Shown here: positions 40,239 to 45,418 of the stretch, one piece after another | How positions within the stretch are numbered: the stretch's first letter is position 1 | How the letters are laid out: each line of letters begins with the position of its first letter | Virus record (IMG/VR): IMGVR_UViG_3300032298_000063 | Location: 1-45,418 of that record | Strand: one strand, 5' to 3' | DNA: 45,418 nt | DNA from: a virus | Notes under the pieces: model-generated | The model's database searches: none | Told to the model about the DNA's origin: nothing | What the model saw: the letters and a program-made list of their open reading frames with translations, nothing else | Position numbers and translations under genes: made by a program

Positions 40239-40352
40239 AAAAATATTTTAAATATTTTTAAAAAAGTGGTTGACAGCGATAAATCGTTTAAGTTAAAGTT
40301 ACACCACTGACACAGTAATGGTGCTGAGTCAGGTAACCAACGAAAGCGAATC
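40239..40352 (+). promoter_or_regulatory. Promoter-leader module A
   Basis: This region contains AAAAATATTT (40239-40248), TTGACA (40270-40275), GTTTAAG (40286-40292) and a -10-like TAAAGT (40294-40299, 18-base spacer). It then has CTGAC (40307-40311) facing GTCAG (40328-40332), and GAAAGCGAATC directly before ATG 40353. The same order is found at 42290-42386 and 42657-42762. It is the first of three related modules and probably drives the operon 40353-40974. No normal ribosome site is present. Confidence 0.75.
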
Positions 40353-40646
40353 ATGAAATCAAACGACATCCAACTGACATCAGTAGACACACTCGGCAAC
40401 CTCTTGGCTCAAATCGCTGACCTGACTAAGCAAGCCGACGCAATCAAAGACAGCATCAAAGACAGCGCCAGCTTAGGCGGTGCAAAGGTAGTAGAGGGCA
40501 ATCTTTTCAAGGCAACGTATATCGAGTCCAACCGTTCGGTTGTTGACTACAAGACTTTGTGTGCTGACATCGGTGTAACTGCCGAGCAGTTGGCTGCATA
40601 CACAAAGACATCCGCTGTGTTCAGCGTCAAAGTAACTTCACGTTAA
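40353..40646 (+). CDS. Small phage protein under module A
   Basis: This 97-residue protein starts MKSNDIQLTSVDTLGNLLAQ and has a helical stretch (IADLTKQADAIKDSIKDSAS) and a beta-rich C-terminal half (VVEGNLFKATYIESNRSVVD) with a final VFSVKVTSR strand. It is soluble and has a single cysteine. The gene sits directly below a strong-looking promoter module, so it is likely made in quantity. I do not recognise a family. Confidence 0.7.
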   Translation: MKSNDIQLTSVDTLGNLLAQIADLTKQADAIKDSIKDSASLGGAKVVEGNLFKATYIESNRSVVDYKTLCADIGVTAEQLAAYTKTSAVFSVKVTSR

Positions 40647-40659
40647 TCAGGGGGCAATC

Positions 40660-40974
40660 ATGAATTTTCAATCAATCTACGAAGAAGCATTGACTGCCGC
40701 CAAGGTGGCAGAACTTGAATACTTTACAAAGCATGGTGAGCCAGCGTACTGCGGCTTTGCATGGGTTGATTTCCCAAGCGCCCGCACACCATTTGTTAAC
40801 TGGTGCAAAAAGAATGATATAGGCAGCAAGCACTGGAGAAAAGGCTGGTCGATTTGGAACCCAGCAGGCAACTTCACTCAGTCAATGGACATCAAAGAAG
40901 AGGGCGCAGAAGCCTTTGCTGCGGTACTAAACAAGCACGGCATTGAGTGCTACGCAGGCTCACGGGCAGATTGA
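40660..40974 (+). CDS. Conserved phage protein (YCGFAWV-type)
   Basis: This 104-residue protein has EPAYCGFAWVDFPSARTPFV (residues 27-46), then WRKGWSIWNPAG, and QSMDIKEEGAEAFAAVLNKH near the end. I recall this pattern from phages of several proteobacterial hosts, always without function. Its aromatic core and length suggest a single folded domain. It is translated with the preceding gene (14-base gap, GGGG before ATG) and followed by a GNRA hairpin. Confidence 0.74.
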   Translation: MNFQSIYEEALTAAKVAELEYFTKHGEPAYCGFAWVDFPSARTPFVNWCKKNDIGSKHWRKGWSIWNPAGNFTQSMDIKEEGAEAFAAVLNKHGIECYAGSRAD

Positions 40975-40979
40975 ACAAA

Positions 40980-40995
40980 GGGGGCGAAAGCCCCC
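40980..40995 (+). terminator. Hairpin with GAAA loop after 40974
   Basis: GGGGGC at 40980-40985 pairs perfectly with GCCCCC at 40990-40995 around a GAAA tetraloop. There is no T tract after it, so it may be a weak terminator or an mRNA stabiliser rather than a full stop. It lies between two operons. Confidence 0.55.
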
Positions 40996-41021
40996 GCAAC
41001 CAAATCGAAAGCGAATCGAAT

Positions 41022-41177
41022 ATGGAAAAGCTACAGTCAGAATACATCGGTGGTTTCAACGACGGCTTTAATTACGTTCTTTACGAAATTGAAAGTTACA
41101 TCAGAAAATATCCAGACAATACTTTTGCATTGAAAGAGTTGCTGGAATACCTAAAGGTGGAGGGCAGGCCAGAATGA
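41022..41177 (+). CDS. 51-residue hypothetical protein
   Basis: The frame from ATG 41022 follows GAAAGCGAATCGAAT, the same kind of leader seen before other genes, and no strong ribosome site. It encodes MEKLQSEYIGGFNDGFNYVL followed by a charged helical part (KELLEYLKVEGRPE). The stop overlaps the next gene by ATGA. It is probably soluble; function unknown. Confidence 0.62.
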   Translation: MEKLQSEYIGGFNDGFNYVLYEIESYIRKYPDNTFALKELLEYLKVEGRPE

Positions 41178-41416
41178 AAGACTTGTTTGGTTACGAAAGT
41201 TTTGACTGGCAAAAAGAATGGCAGGGTATGCCTGAGTTCCTTCAGGAAGACCTCATGCCATTTCGCGCTATCAATGTCCGCTTCAAGAATGAAGAGGACG
41301 TGCAGGAGTTCGCGAAGCTGTTAGGGCAGGTCATCACACCTAAGCAGAAGGCGCTCTGGTTTCCTTTCGCTGAGTTCCGTAGGGCGTCCCACTTGAGGTA
41401 CGTTGATGAATCCTAA
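41174..41416 (+). CDS. Small protein paired with a glycosyltransferase gene
   Basis: This 80-residue protein contains WQKEWQGMPEFLQEDLMPFR and VRFKNEEDVQEFAKLLGQVI, then TPKQKALWFPFAE. I recall this protein as a regular neighbour of the TAGT/GREB1-like glycosyltransferase in phages, sometimes discussed with ParB-like proteins. It overlaps both neighbours. It may be a partner or regulator of the downstream enzyme, but no motif shows its action. Confidence 0.72.
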   Translation: MKDLFGYESFDWQKEWQGMPEFLQEDLMPFRAINVRFKNEEDVQEFAKLLGQVITPKQKALWFPFAEFRRASHLRYVDES

Positions 41417-42287
41417 GTACCCTGTCTACATCGTATCCAAGGGGCGCTGGAAGACGCGCCTGACAAGCAAGGCTTTGGAACGTATTAGCGTGCCGTACTA
41501 CATCGTGGTGGAGCCGCATGAGTGCTATGACTATGCCAGCGTGATTGACCCTGCGAAGGTTTTGGTGTTGCCTACGGAGTACCTGCGGGACTATGACACT
41601 TGTGATGACGTTGGTGAGGCGCGTGGAAAAGGCCCCGGTGCGGCTAGAAACTTTTGCTGGGAACATAGCATCGCTCAGGGCGCGGCACGCCACTGGGTCA
41701 TGGACGACAACATAGCCAGCTTCAATAGGCTCAACCGCAACTTGATGGTTAAGGTTACCTCTGGCACGATATTCAGGGCGGCAGAAGACTTCGTTGACCG
41801 TTACGAGAACGTCGCCATTGCTGGCTTCAATTACGACTTCTTTGCCAAGGCTAAAGAGCCGCTACCTGCGTTTGTAATGAATACCCGCATCTACTCCTGC
41901 CTGCTTATCGACAACAGCCTGCCAATGCGCTGGCGTGGGCGCTACAACGAAGATACTGACCTATCCCTGCGGGCGCTCAAGGCTGGCCTATGTACCGTGC
42001 AGTTCAATGCTTTCCTACAGGAAAAGGCTACCACCCAGACAATGGCAGGCGGCAACACCGACGAGTTCTATGCCAAGGAGGGAACGCTACCAAAGTCCCA
42101 GATGCTAGAGCGCTTGCACCCTGACGTGGCTGAGGTGGTCTGGAAGTTTAACCGCTGGCATCACCGTGTTGACTACGCCCCATTTAAGAATAATGGCTTG
42201 AGCCTGCGCCCAGACTTAGTAATTCCAGAGGGTATCGACAACTACGGTATGACCCTGAAAGACATTAGGGAAAGCCCTAAAAAATAA
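41406..42287 (+). CDS. TAGT/GREB1-like glycosyltransferase
   Basis: ATG 41406 has GAGG seven bases upstream. The 293-residue product opens with NPKYPVYIVSKGRW and has a glycosyltransferase layout: RHWVMDDNIASF with the metal-binding DDN (residues 100-102), EDFVDRYENVAIAGFNYDFF, then RWRGRYNEDTDLSLR (residues 175-189) and GGNTDE (215-220). I know it from the TET/JBP-associated glycosyltransferase group, which may add sugars to modified bases. Its target here is unknown because no TET-type or base-hydroxymethylating enzyme is visible. It could modify phage DNA or another substrate. Confidence 0.8.
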   Translation: MNPKYPVYIVSKGRWKTRLTSKALERISVPYYIVVEPHECYDYASVIDPAKVLVLPTEYLRDYDTCDDVGEARGKGPGAARNFCWEHSIAQGAARHWVMDDNIASFNRLNRNLMVKVTSGTIFRAAEDFVDRYENVAIAGFNYDFFAKAKEPLPAFVMNTRIYSCLLIDNSLPMRWRGRYNEDTDLSLRALKAGLCTVQFNAFLQEKATTQTMAGGNTDEFYAKEGTLPKSQMLERLHPDVAEVVWKFNRWHHRVDYAPFKNNGLSLRPDLVIPEGIDNYGMTLKDIRESPKK

Positions 42288-42289
42288 TT

Positions 42290-42386
42290 AAAAATATTTG
42301 CAAAAGGGGGTTGACGCCCCCTAATTGTTTAAGTTAAAGTTACACCTACTGACACATTGGTCAGGACAGCGAATCAGGAGCGAATC
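42290..42386 (+). promoter_or_regulatory. Promoter-leader module B
   Basis: This copy has AAAAATATTT (42290-42299), TTGACG (42311-42316) inside the loop of a GGGGG/CCCCC hairpin, GTTTAAG (42327-42333) and -10-like TAAAGT (42335-42340). The CTGAC (42349-42353) and GTCAG (42360-42364) pair is closed by ACATTG. Two GCGAATC words follow (42369-42375 and 42380-42386) before ATG 42387, and here AGGAG at 42376-42380 gives a real ribosome site. Confidence 0.75.
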
Positions 42387-42653
42387 ATGAAAGTTTTTAA
42401 ATTTGACCCAGCAACAGGCAAACGTGGTGAACAAATTACCGAAGTCCCACGTTTCTTCGCTTACTCAAACATTGGCGGCGCTTCTTGCGTCCTACCAAAA
42501 AATTCTAAAGATACAACATGGTCTGTTGCCACGAAAGTGGAAGACCGTCAAGGCAACGAGGTTACATTTACCGAGCCAGTATGTTTCTGTATGGGTCAGA
42601 TGACCTGCGGTTCAGACACCACTTGGGAGTGGATTGCATACCTCCCAAAATAA
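42387..42653 (+). CDS. Small phage protein under module B
   Basis: The start is ATG 42387, the first codon after the leader; an earlier in-frame GTG at 42357 lies inside the leader. The 88-residue product begins MKVFKFDPATGKRGEQITEV and has IGGASCVLPKNS, CFCMGQMTCG and WEWIAYLPK near the end. Four cysteines in the last half could bind metal, but the spacing is not a clear zinc finger. Function is unknown. It is monocistronic, since module C follows. Confidence 0.68.
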   Translation: MKVFKFDPATGKRGEQITEVPRFFAYSNIGGASCVLPKNSKDTTWSVATKVEDRQGNEVTFTEPVCFCMGQMTCGSDTTWEWIAYLPK

Positions 42654-42656
42654 AGT

Positions 42657-42762
42657 AAAAATATTTATTAAGAGGGGTTGACAGCCCCTAATCGTTTAAC
42701 TGATAATTAAACCACTGACACAGCAAACCGCACAGTCAGTTAACAGCGAAAGAGAGCGAATC
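42657..42762 (+). promoter_or_regulatory. Promoter-leader module C
   Basis: This copy has AAAAATATTT (42657-42666), TTGACA (42678-42683) between GGGG and CCCC, and an 18-base spacer to GATAAT (42702-42707), a strong -10. An inverted repeat GTTTAA (42694-42699) and TTAAAC (42707-42712) overlaps the promoter. ACTGAC (42714-42719) pairs with GTCAGT (42735-42740), and GCGAATC (42756-42762) abuts ATG 42763. No standard ribosome site is seen. Confidence 0.78.
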
Positions 42763-42918
42763 ATGGACAAATACTACAAATGCGATTGCTGCGATTACGT
42801 TATGCATGAAGATGAGATTGAGACGGTTAACGATACAAGCGGAGCCTCAGACGGCACGTTAGACATCTGCCCTGAGTGCCGTACACCTGAGTCCTATACG
42901 CTAGTGGAGGCATCATGA
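42763..42918 (+). CDS. 51-residue zinc-ribbon-like protein
   Basis: This small protein has KCDCCDY near its start (C7, C9 and C10) and ICPECRTP (C36-x2-C39), an arrangement suited to one zinc ion with an acidic middle. It is first in the operon led by module C. Such small zinc proteins can act as anti-repressors or enzyme regulators, but nothing specific is visible. The stop overlaps the next ATG. Confidence 0.65.
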   Translation: MDKYYKCDCCDYVMHEDEIETVNDTSGASDGTLDICPECRTPESYTLVEAS

Positions 42919-43181
42919 AACCAATCCAAATCGAATATACGCTCGACGCAGCGGAGCTTCCAGAGCCAGTCGAGGTAATCATCAACGTGACTTACTTCCA
43001 TGAAAGCCCGCCGAACCGCCATAGCTGGGACAGCGACGTGGACTACTACGGATACTATGAAATCCAGTTTAACTTGTTACACGCTGACGGTACGCCAGCG
43101 CCAGAACTAGATGCAATAATTAATGCGGCAGAAGTAAAAGACATCGAAGAAAAAATCTTAGAAGAAATGGCGGAGGCTTAA
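42915..43181 (+). CDS. Small acidic hypothetical protein
   Basis: This 88-residue acidic protein has a beta-rich part (IQIEYTLDAAELPEPVEVII, then WDSDVDYYGYYEIQFNLLHA) and a Glu-rich C-terminal helix. It has no cysteines and no membrane segment. Strong acidity might allow it to mimic DNA or bind basic host proteins, as many small early phage proteins do; that is speculation. It overlaps its upstream gene by ATGA and precedes the next by two bases. Confidence 0.68.
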   Translation: MKPIQIEYTLDAAELPEPVEVIINVTYFHESPPNRHSWDSDVDYYGYYEIQFNLLHADGTPAPELDAIINAAEVKDIEEKILEEMAEA

Positions 43182-43183
43182 TC

Positions 43184-43447
43184 ATGAATCACTTTGACAC
43201 TATGAACACTATCGTTAGCAAGTTCTTTGACAACTTGCCTAAATCCTACGTTGTGTACTGCGATTACATTGCGCACACAATCAGCAAGGAACTGAAGGCT
43301 AACGACACAGAGAAGCTGCTGTCTAGCGTGAGCAAGCCACAGTACGATTTGACAGCATCAGGCGCGTTTGCTAGTACAAAGAAGGTTATCTTAGTTGAAG
43401 ACCGCAACGGCACGAAGTATCGCGTGACCGTGGAGGAGGTCGTATGA
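43184..43447 (+). CDS. Small soluble hypothetical protein
   Basis: This 87-residue protein begins MNHFDTMNTIVSKFFDNLPK and has an N-terminal helical part (YCDYIAHTISKELKANDTEK) and a C-terminal beta hairpin (TKKVILVEDRNGTKYRVTVE). It is acidic to neutral. No recognised motif. It is translated with the neighbouring small genes of the module C operon. Confidence 0.66.
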   Translation: MNHFDTMNTIVSKFFDNLPKSYVVYCDYIAHTISKELKANDTEKLLSSVSKPQYDLTASGAFASTKKVILVEDRNGTKYRVTVEEVV

Positions 43448-43611
43448 GAGAAGAAACCTTGTTTGAGAAGGCTGCAATTAGTATAATGTTCCTAGCCGTT
43501 TTGGTTTTAATGGCTTGGGTTCCTGACTTTGAGTTAGACGAGAAAGAGTGCGCTAAACAAGATGTCAGCGCATATGTCAAGCGACTCTGTGACGAATCGA
43601 AAGCGAAATAA
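43444..43611 (+). CDS. 55-residue membrane protein
   Basis: The frame from ATG 43444 overlaps the previous stop by ATGA. It encodes one hydrophobic segment (AISIMFLAVLVLMAWVPDF, about residues 11-29) and a charged tail with two cysteines and DESKAK at the end. It looks like a small one-pass inner-membrane protein. The last codons coincide with the GAATCGAAAGCGAAA word that recurs in this phage. Confidence 0.63.
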   Translation: MREETLFEKAAISIMFLAVLVLMAWVPDFELDEKECAKQDVSAYVKRLCDESKAK

Positions 43612-43647
43612 AACCGAGTCGGTTTCAGCGAATTAAAAAAGGAAATC

Positions 43648-43809
43648 ATGAATCCATCTATTGAACTTATACAACGTATTGTCAATGCTTTTGATGACAG
43701 TACCAACGGCAAAGAGATTAACCCGTTTGAATTCTTCAATCATCCAGACTTGTCTAATTGGCTAGTTGAGGCGAAAGATTTTCTTAACGAAATTACAATA
43801 GCAAAATAA
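43648..43809 (+). CDS. 53-residue hypothetical protein
   Basis: ATG 43648 has a good AAGGA site. The product begins MNPSIELIQRIVNAFDDSTN and contains INPFEFFNHPDLSNWLVEAK. It is acidic and helical. Its stop codon overlaps the first TAAGTTTACAG repeat of the following noncoding region. Function unknown. Confidence 0.63.
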   Translation: MNPSIELIQRIVNAFDDSTNGKEINPFEFFNHPDLSNWLVEAKDFLNEITIAK

Positions 43810-44124
43810 GTTTACAGCTTCCGCGAAAGCGGAGCCAAGACGCATGACTACTGCTGGACGCGAAAACGTAAAGCGGACTTCACCCAGAAGCGGGAGACCA
43901 TAGCACCTAGGAAGGCTGGTGGCAGCAAGACGGGAAAAGAGCAGTGGTCAGCCGTGTTGGTTAAGTTTACAGTAGGCTTGATTTAAGTTTACAGTCCGAA
44001 GTCGGTGTAGGCCCATGTGTAGCATCGACATACGCGCTGGATAATCGTAACCAGCTTGGCAAACCGAAAGCGAATCGAATACACTACGTTCATTCGTTCA
44101 CTCCACATATGGGGATTATGGGTT
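43807..44124 (+). other. Noncoding region before the terminase genes
   Basis: About 315 bases carry no convincing gene. They contain three copies of TAAGTTTACAG (43807-43817, 43962-43972 and 43984-43994). A short hairpin CCGC-GAAA-GCGG lies at 43821-43832, and GAAAGCGAATC with a GAAT end lies at 44067-44082. Short frames exist but lack start sites and length. Such regions before the small terminase often hold packaging signals, a structured RNA or an origin; which applies here is undecided. Confidence 0.6.
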
Positions 44125-44694
44125 ATGCCAGAAACCGCCAAGAAGCCTGCTAAGGCATCCAAGACTACTAAGCCAATGGGTAAGACTCACGCGCCCGCAA
44201 AACCTCCTAAGAAGACAGGACGCCCGTCAAAATACGACCCTGAAATAGCCCGCATCATATGTGAGCAACTAAGCGAGGGAATACCATTAAGACAGATATG
44301 CAGAGAGAACGACGGCTTCCCTGCGTGGAGAACAGTTTACGATTGGATGGGGCGCGACGAAGCTCTTTCCGCATCCATCGCACGCGCACGCGATATTGGA
44401 TATGACGCCATTGCTGAGGAATGCTTGCTGATTGCTGACAACATGGAGTTCGGGCAGAAGCAGGTGATGACTGACCAAGGCACGGCGACCACCATCGAGG
44501 ATATGCTTGGTCACCGCAAGCTGCGCATTGAGACGCGCTTGAAGTTGCTGGCTAAGTTCCACCCTACTAAGTACGGCGACAAGCTAGGACTGCACGGCGT
44601 GGAGGGAGCCGCAGCTATTAAGACTGAGGACGCCAACGCTAACAAGTTCCTTGAAGTCATCCGTAACATGGAGATGACTAAGCGTGCTGGCTGA
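44125..44694 (+). CDS. terS: Terminase small subunit
   Basis: The start ATG 44125 is preferred to a TTG far upstream at 44056 that would add an unlikely leader peptide. The 189-residue product has a Lys/Pro-rich N-terminus (to about residue 30) and GRPSKYDPEIARIICEQLSE, then a helix-turn-helix-like part (IPLRQICRENDGFPAWRTVY) and DWMGRDEALSASIARARDI. This is the small terminase fold of the Sf6-like group, which recognises viral DNA for packaging. It overlaps the large subunit start by 11 bases. Confidence 0.87.
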   Translation: MPETAKKPAKASKTTKPMGKTHAPAKPPKKTGRPSKYDPEIARIICEQLSEGIPLRQICRENDGFPAWRTVYDWMGRDEALSASIARARDIGYDAIAEECLLIADNMEFGQKQVMTDQGTATTIEDMLGHRKLRIETRLKLLAKFHPTKYGDKLGLHGVEGAAAIKTEDANANKFLEVIRNMEMTKRAG

Positions 44695-45418
44695 GTTTTT
44701 AGCCGACCCAGAGGTGCAGGCGGAGTTCAACGCCGAGCCTGAGCATGACCGCATTGCATACATCGCGCACGCCACATGGGTGGCTGGCGCTCACAAGTAT
44801 CAGATACCGCCCCCACTAGAACATGACTACACAGTCTGGATGATGTTGGCAGGGCGTGGCGCAGGCAAGACTCGGAGCGCAGCCGAGGCGTTGTGGTGGT
44901 GGGCGTGGACGCACCCAAGCAGCCGCTGCCTAGTTCTAGCGCCTACGAGTAACGACATCAAGTTCACCTGCTTTGAGGGGCAGTCAGGTCTACTGGCCTG
45001 CATCCCGCAAGAGTTAGTGGTTGACTACAATAAGCAAGACCACCAGATTAAGCTGCGCAACGGCTCTATCATCCGTGGCATTAGCGCTGACTCATATGAG
45101 CGCCTTCGTGGCCCGCAGTTCCACTTCGCGTGGTGTGACGAGTTGGCTGCGTTCCAGTACCTCGGTGTTGGCGAGGCGTGGGACATGATGATGATGGGCT
45201 TACGTCTCGGTGATAAACCGCGTGTCATTGTGACAACGACGCCGCGCCCGAAGGACTTGATACTTGACCTAGTAGGGCGCGAGGGTGACGACGTGGTGAT
45301 TGACCGTGCCAGCACCTATGAGAACGCTGCCCACCTAGCGCCCACGTTTAAGAACCAGCTAGAGCAGTACAAGGGCAGCAAGCTGTATGAGCAGGAGGTG
45401 CTAGGTCAGATTGTTGAC
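44684..45418 (+). CDS. terL: Terminase large subunit, N-terminal part
   Basis: The frame opens with GTG 44684, the only start possible before an in-frame stop, with GGAG ten bases upstream, and stays open to the window edge (245 codons). It has WMMLAGRGAGKTRS (Walker A), FAWCDELAAF (Walker B) and VIVTTTPRPKDLIL (the coupling motif), as in phage packaging ATPases. The nuclease part and the stop lie outside the window. It powers DNA entry into the capsid with the portal, which is also outside. Confidence 0.9.
   Translation, partial: MLAEFLADPEVQAEFNAEPEHDRIAYIAHATWVAGAHKYQIPPPLEHDYTVWMMLAGRGAGKTRSAAEALWWWAWTHPSSRCLVLAPTSNDIKFTCFEGQSGLLACIPQELVVDYNKQDHQIKLRNGSIIRGISADSYERLRGPQFHFAWCDELAAFQYLGVGEAWDMMMMGLRLGDKPRVIVTTTPRPKDLILDLVGREGDDVVIDRASTYENAAHLAPTFKNQLEQYKGSKLYEQEVLGQIVD

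Noticed and set aside
40239-42762. The repeated leader modules as a CRISPR array
   Set aside because: The copies are far apart, diverged, and each precedes a gene; there are no regular spacers.
43840-43900. A 19-codon frame (from the ATG near 43842) in the noncoding region
   Set aside because: It is too short, lacks a ribosome site and shows no conservation-like features.
44056-44124. Upstream TTG start for the small terminase
   Set aside because: It would add 23 residues over the GAAAGCGAATC word with no ribosome site; ATG 44125 gives the usual family N-terminus.

Overview
The window is one continuous stretch of a tailed double-stranded DNA phage genome, almost fully coding, with genes packed by ATGA or TAATG overlaps. 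It looks like a podovirus. It has an HK97-type major capsid protein, two head-tail adaptor-like proteins, a large nozzle-like protein and a block of big ejection-type proteins ending in a lytic transglycosylase. No tape measure, sheath or tube gene was seen. The M15-type endolysin, 3TM-type holin, DUF1376 replication protein, RusA, Ref-like nuclease and YdaS/Cro-like regulator suggest a Gram-negative host. Gene content and base composition remind me of freshwater betaproteobacterial phages, but that host call is inference. No integrase, CI-type repressor, DNA polymerase, RNA polymerase, tRNA or CRISPR array was found.

Layout. Positions 1-6942 hold the end of the head module: a small conserved protein, decoration-like protein, major capsid protein, a low-complexity structural protein, a set of Lys/Gly-rich 'KKGG' proteins and the first adaptor. 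Positions 6946-15404 hold a zinc-ribbon protein, several fibre or adhesin proteins (including two glycine-rich paralogues of two domains each), a 2OG-Fe(II) oxygenase and small accessory genes. Positions 15397-16721 form a lysis cassette of three membrane proteins and a peptidase. Positions 16736-20858 return to tail genes: second adaptor, fibre-like protein and nozzle. Positions 21117-22947 carry an unusual cassette of acyl carrier protein, beta-ketoacyl-ACP synthase and a GNAT-like protein. Positions 22950-31904 hold internal or ejection proteins, and the late block ends at a strong terminator.

Positions 31969-34437 are the only leftward operon and carry recombination and DNA-binding functions: a RecB/Cas4-like exonuclease, an AT-hook protein, a second PD-(D/E)XK nuclease and an SSB-like protein ending in DDDIPF. 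A divergent control region at 34440-34541 separates it from the rightward early operon: YdaS/Cro-like regulator, DUF1376 replication protein, primase-type zinc finger, DnaB-like helicase, RusA resolvase, many small or membrane proteins, a lipoprotein and a Ref-like nuclease. From 40239 to 42762 three copies of one promoter-leader module each drive a small gene or operon. A TAGT/GREB1-like glycosyltransferase lies among them. The window ends with a repeat-containing noncoding region of about 315 bases, the small terminase gene and the first 245 codons of the large terminase.

The phage appears to initiate replication with its own initiator and helicase but to borrow the host polymerase, and to recombine and resolve DNA with its own nucleases. 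The two most unusual parts are the ACP-KAS-GNAT cassette inside the virion gene block, which could make and transfer an acyl group, and the repeated leader module with a conserved CTGAC...GTCAG hairpin and GTTTAA half-sites. The portal and the rest of the large terminase are absent and probably lie just outside the window.
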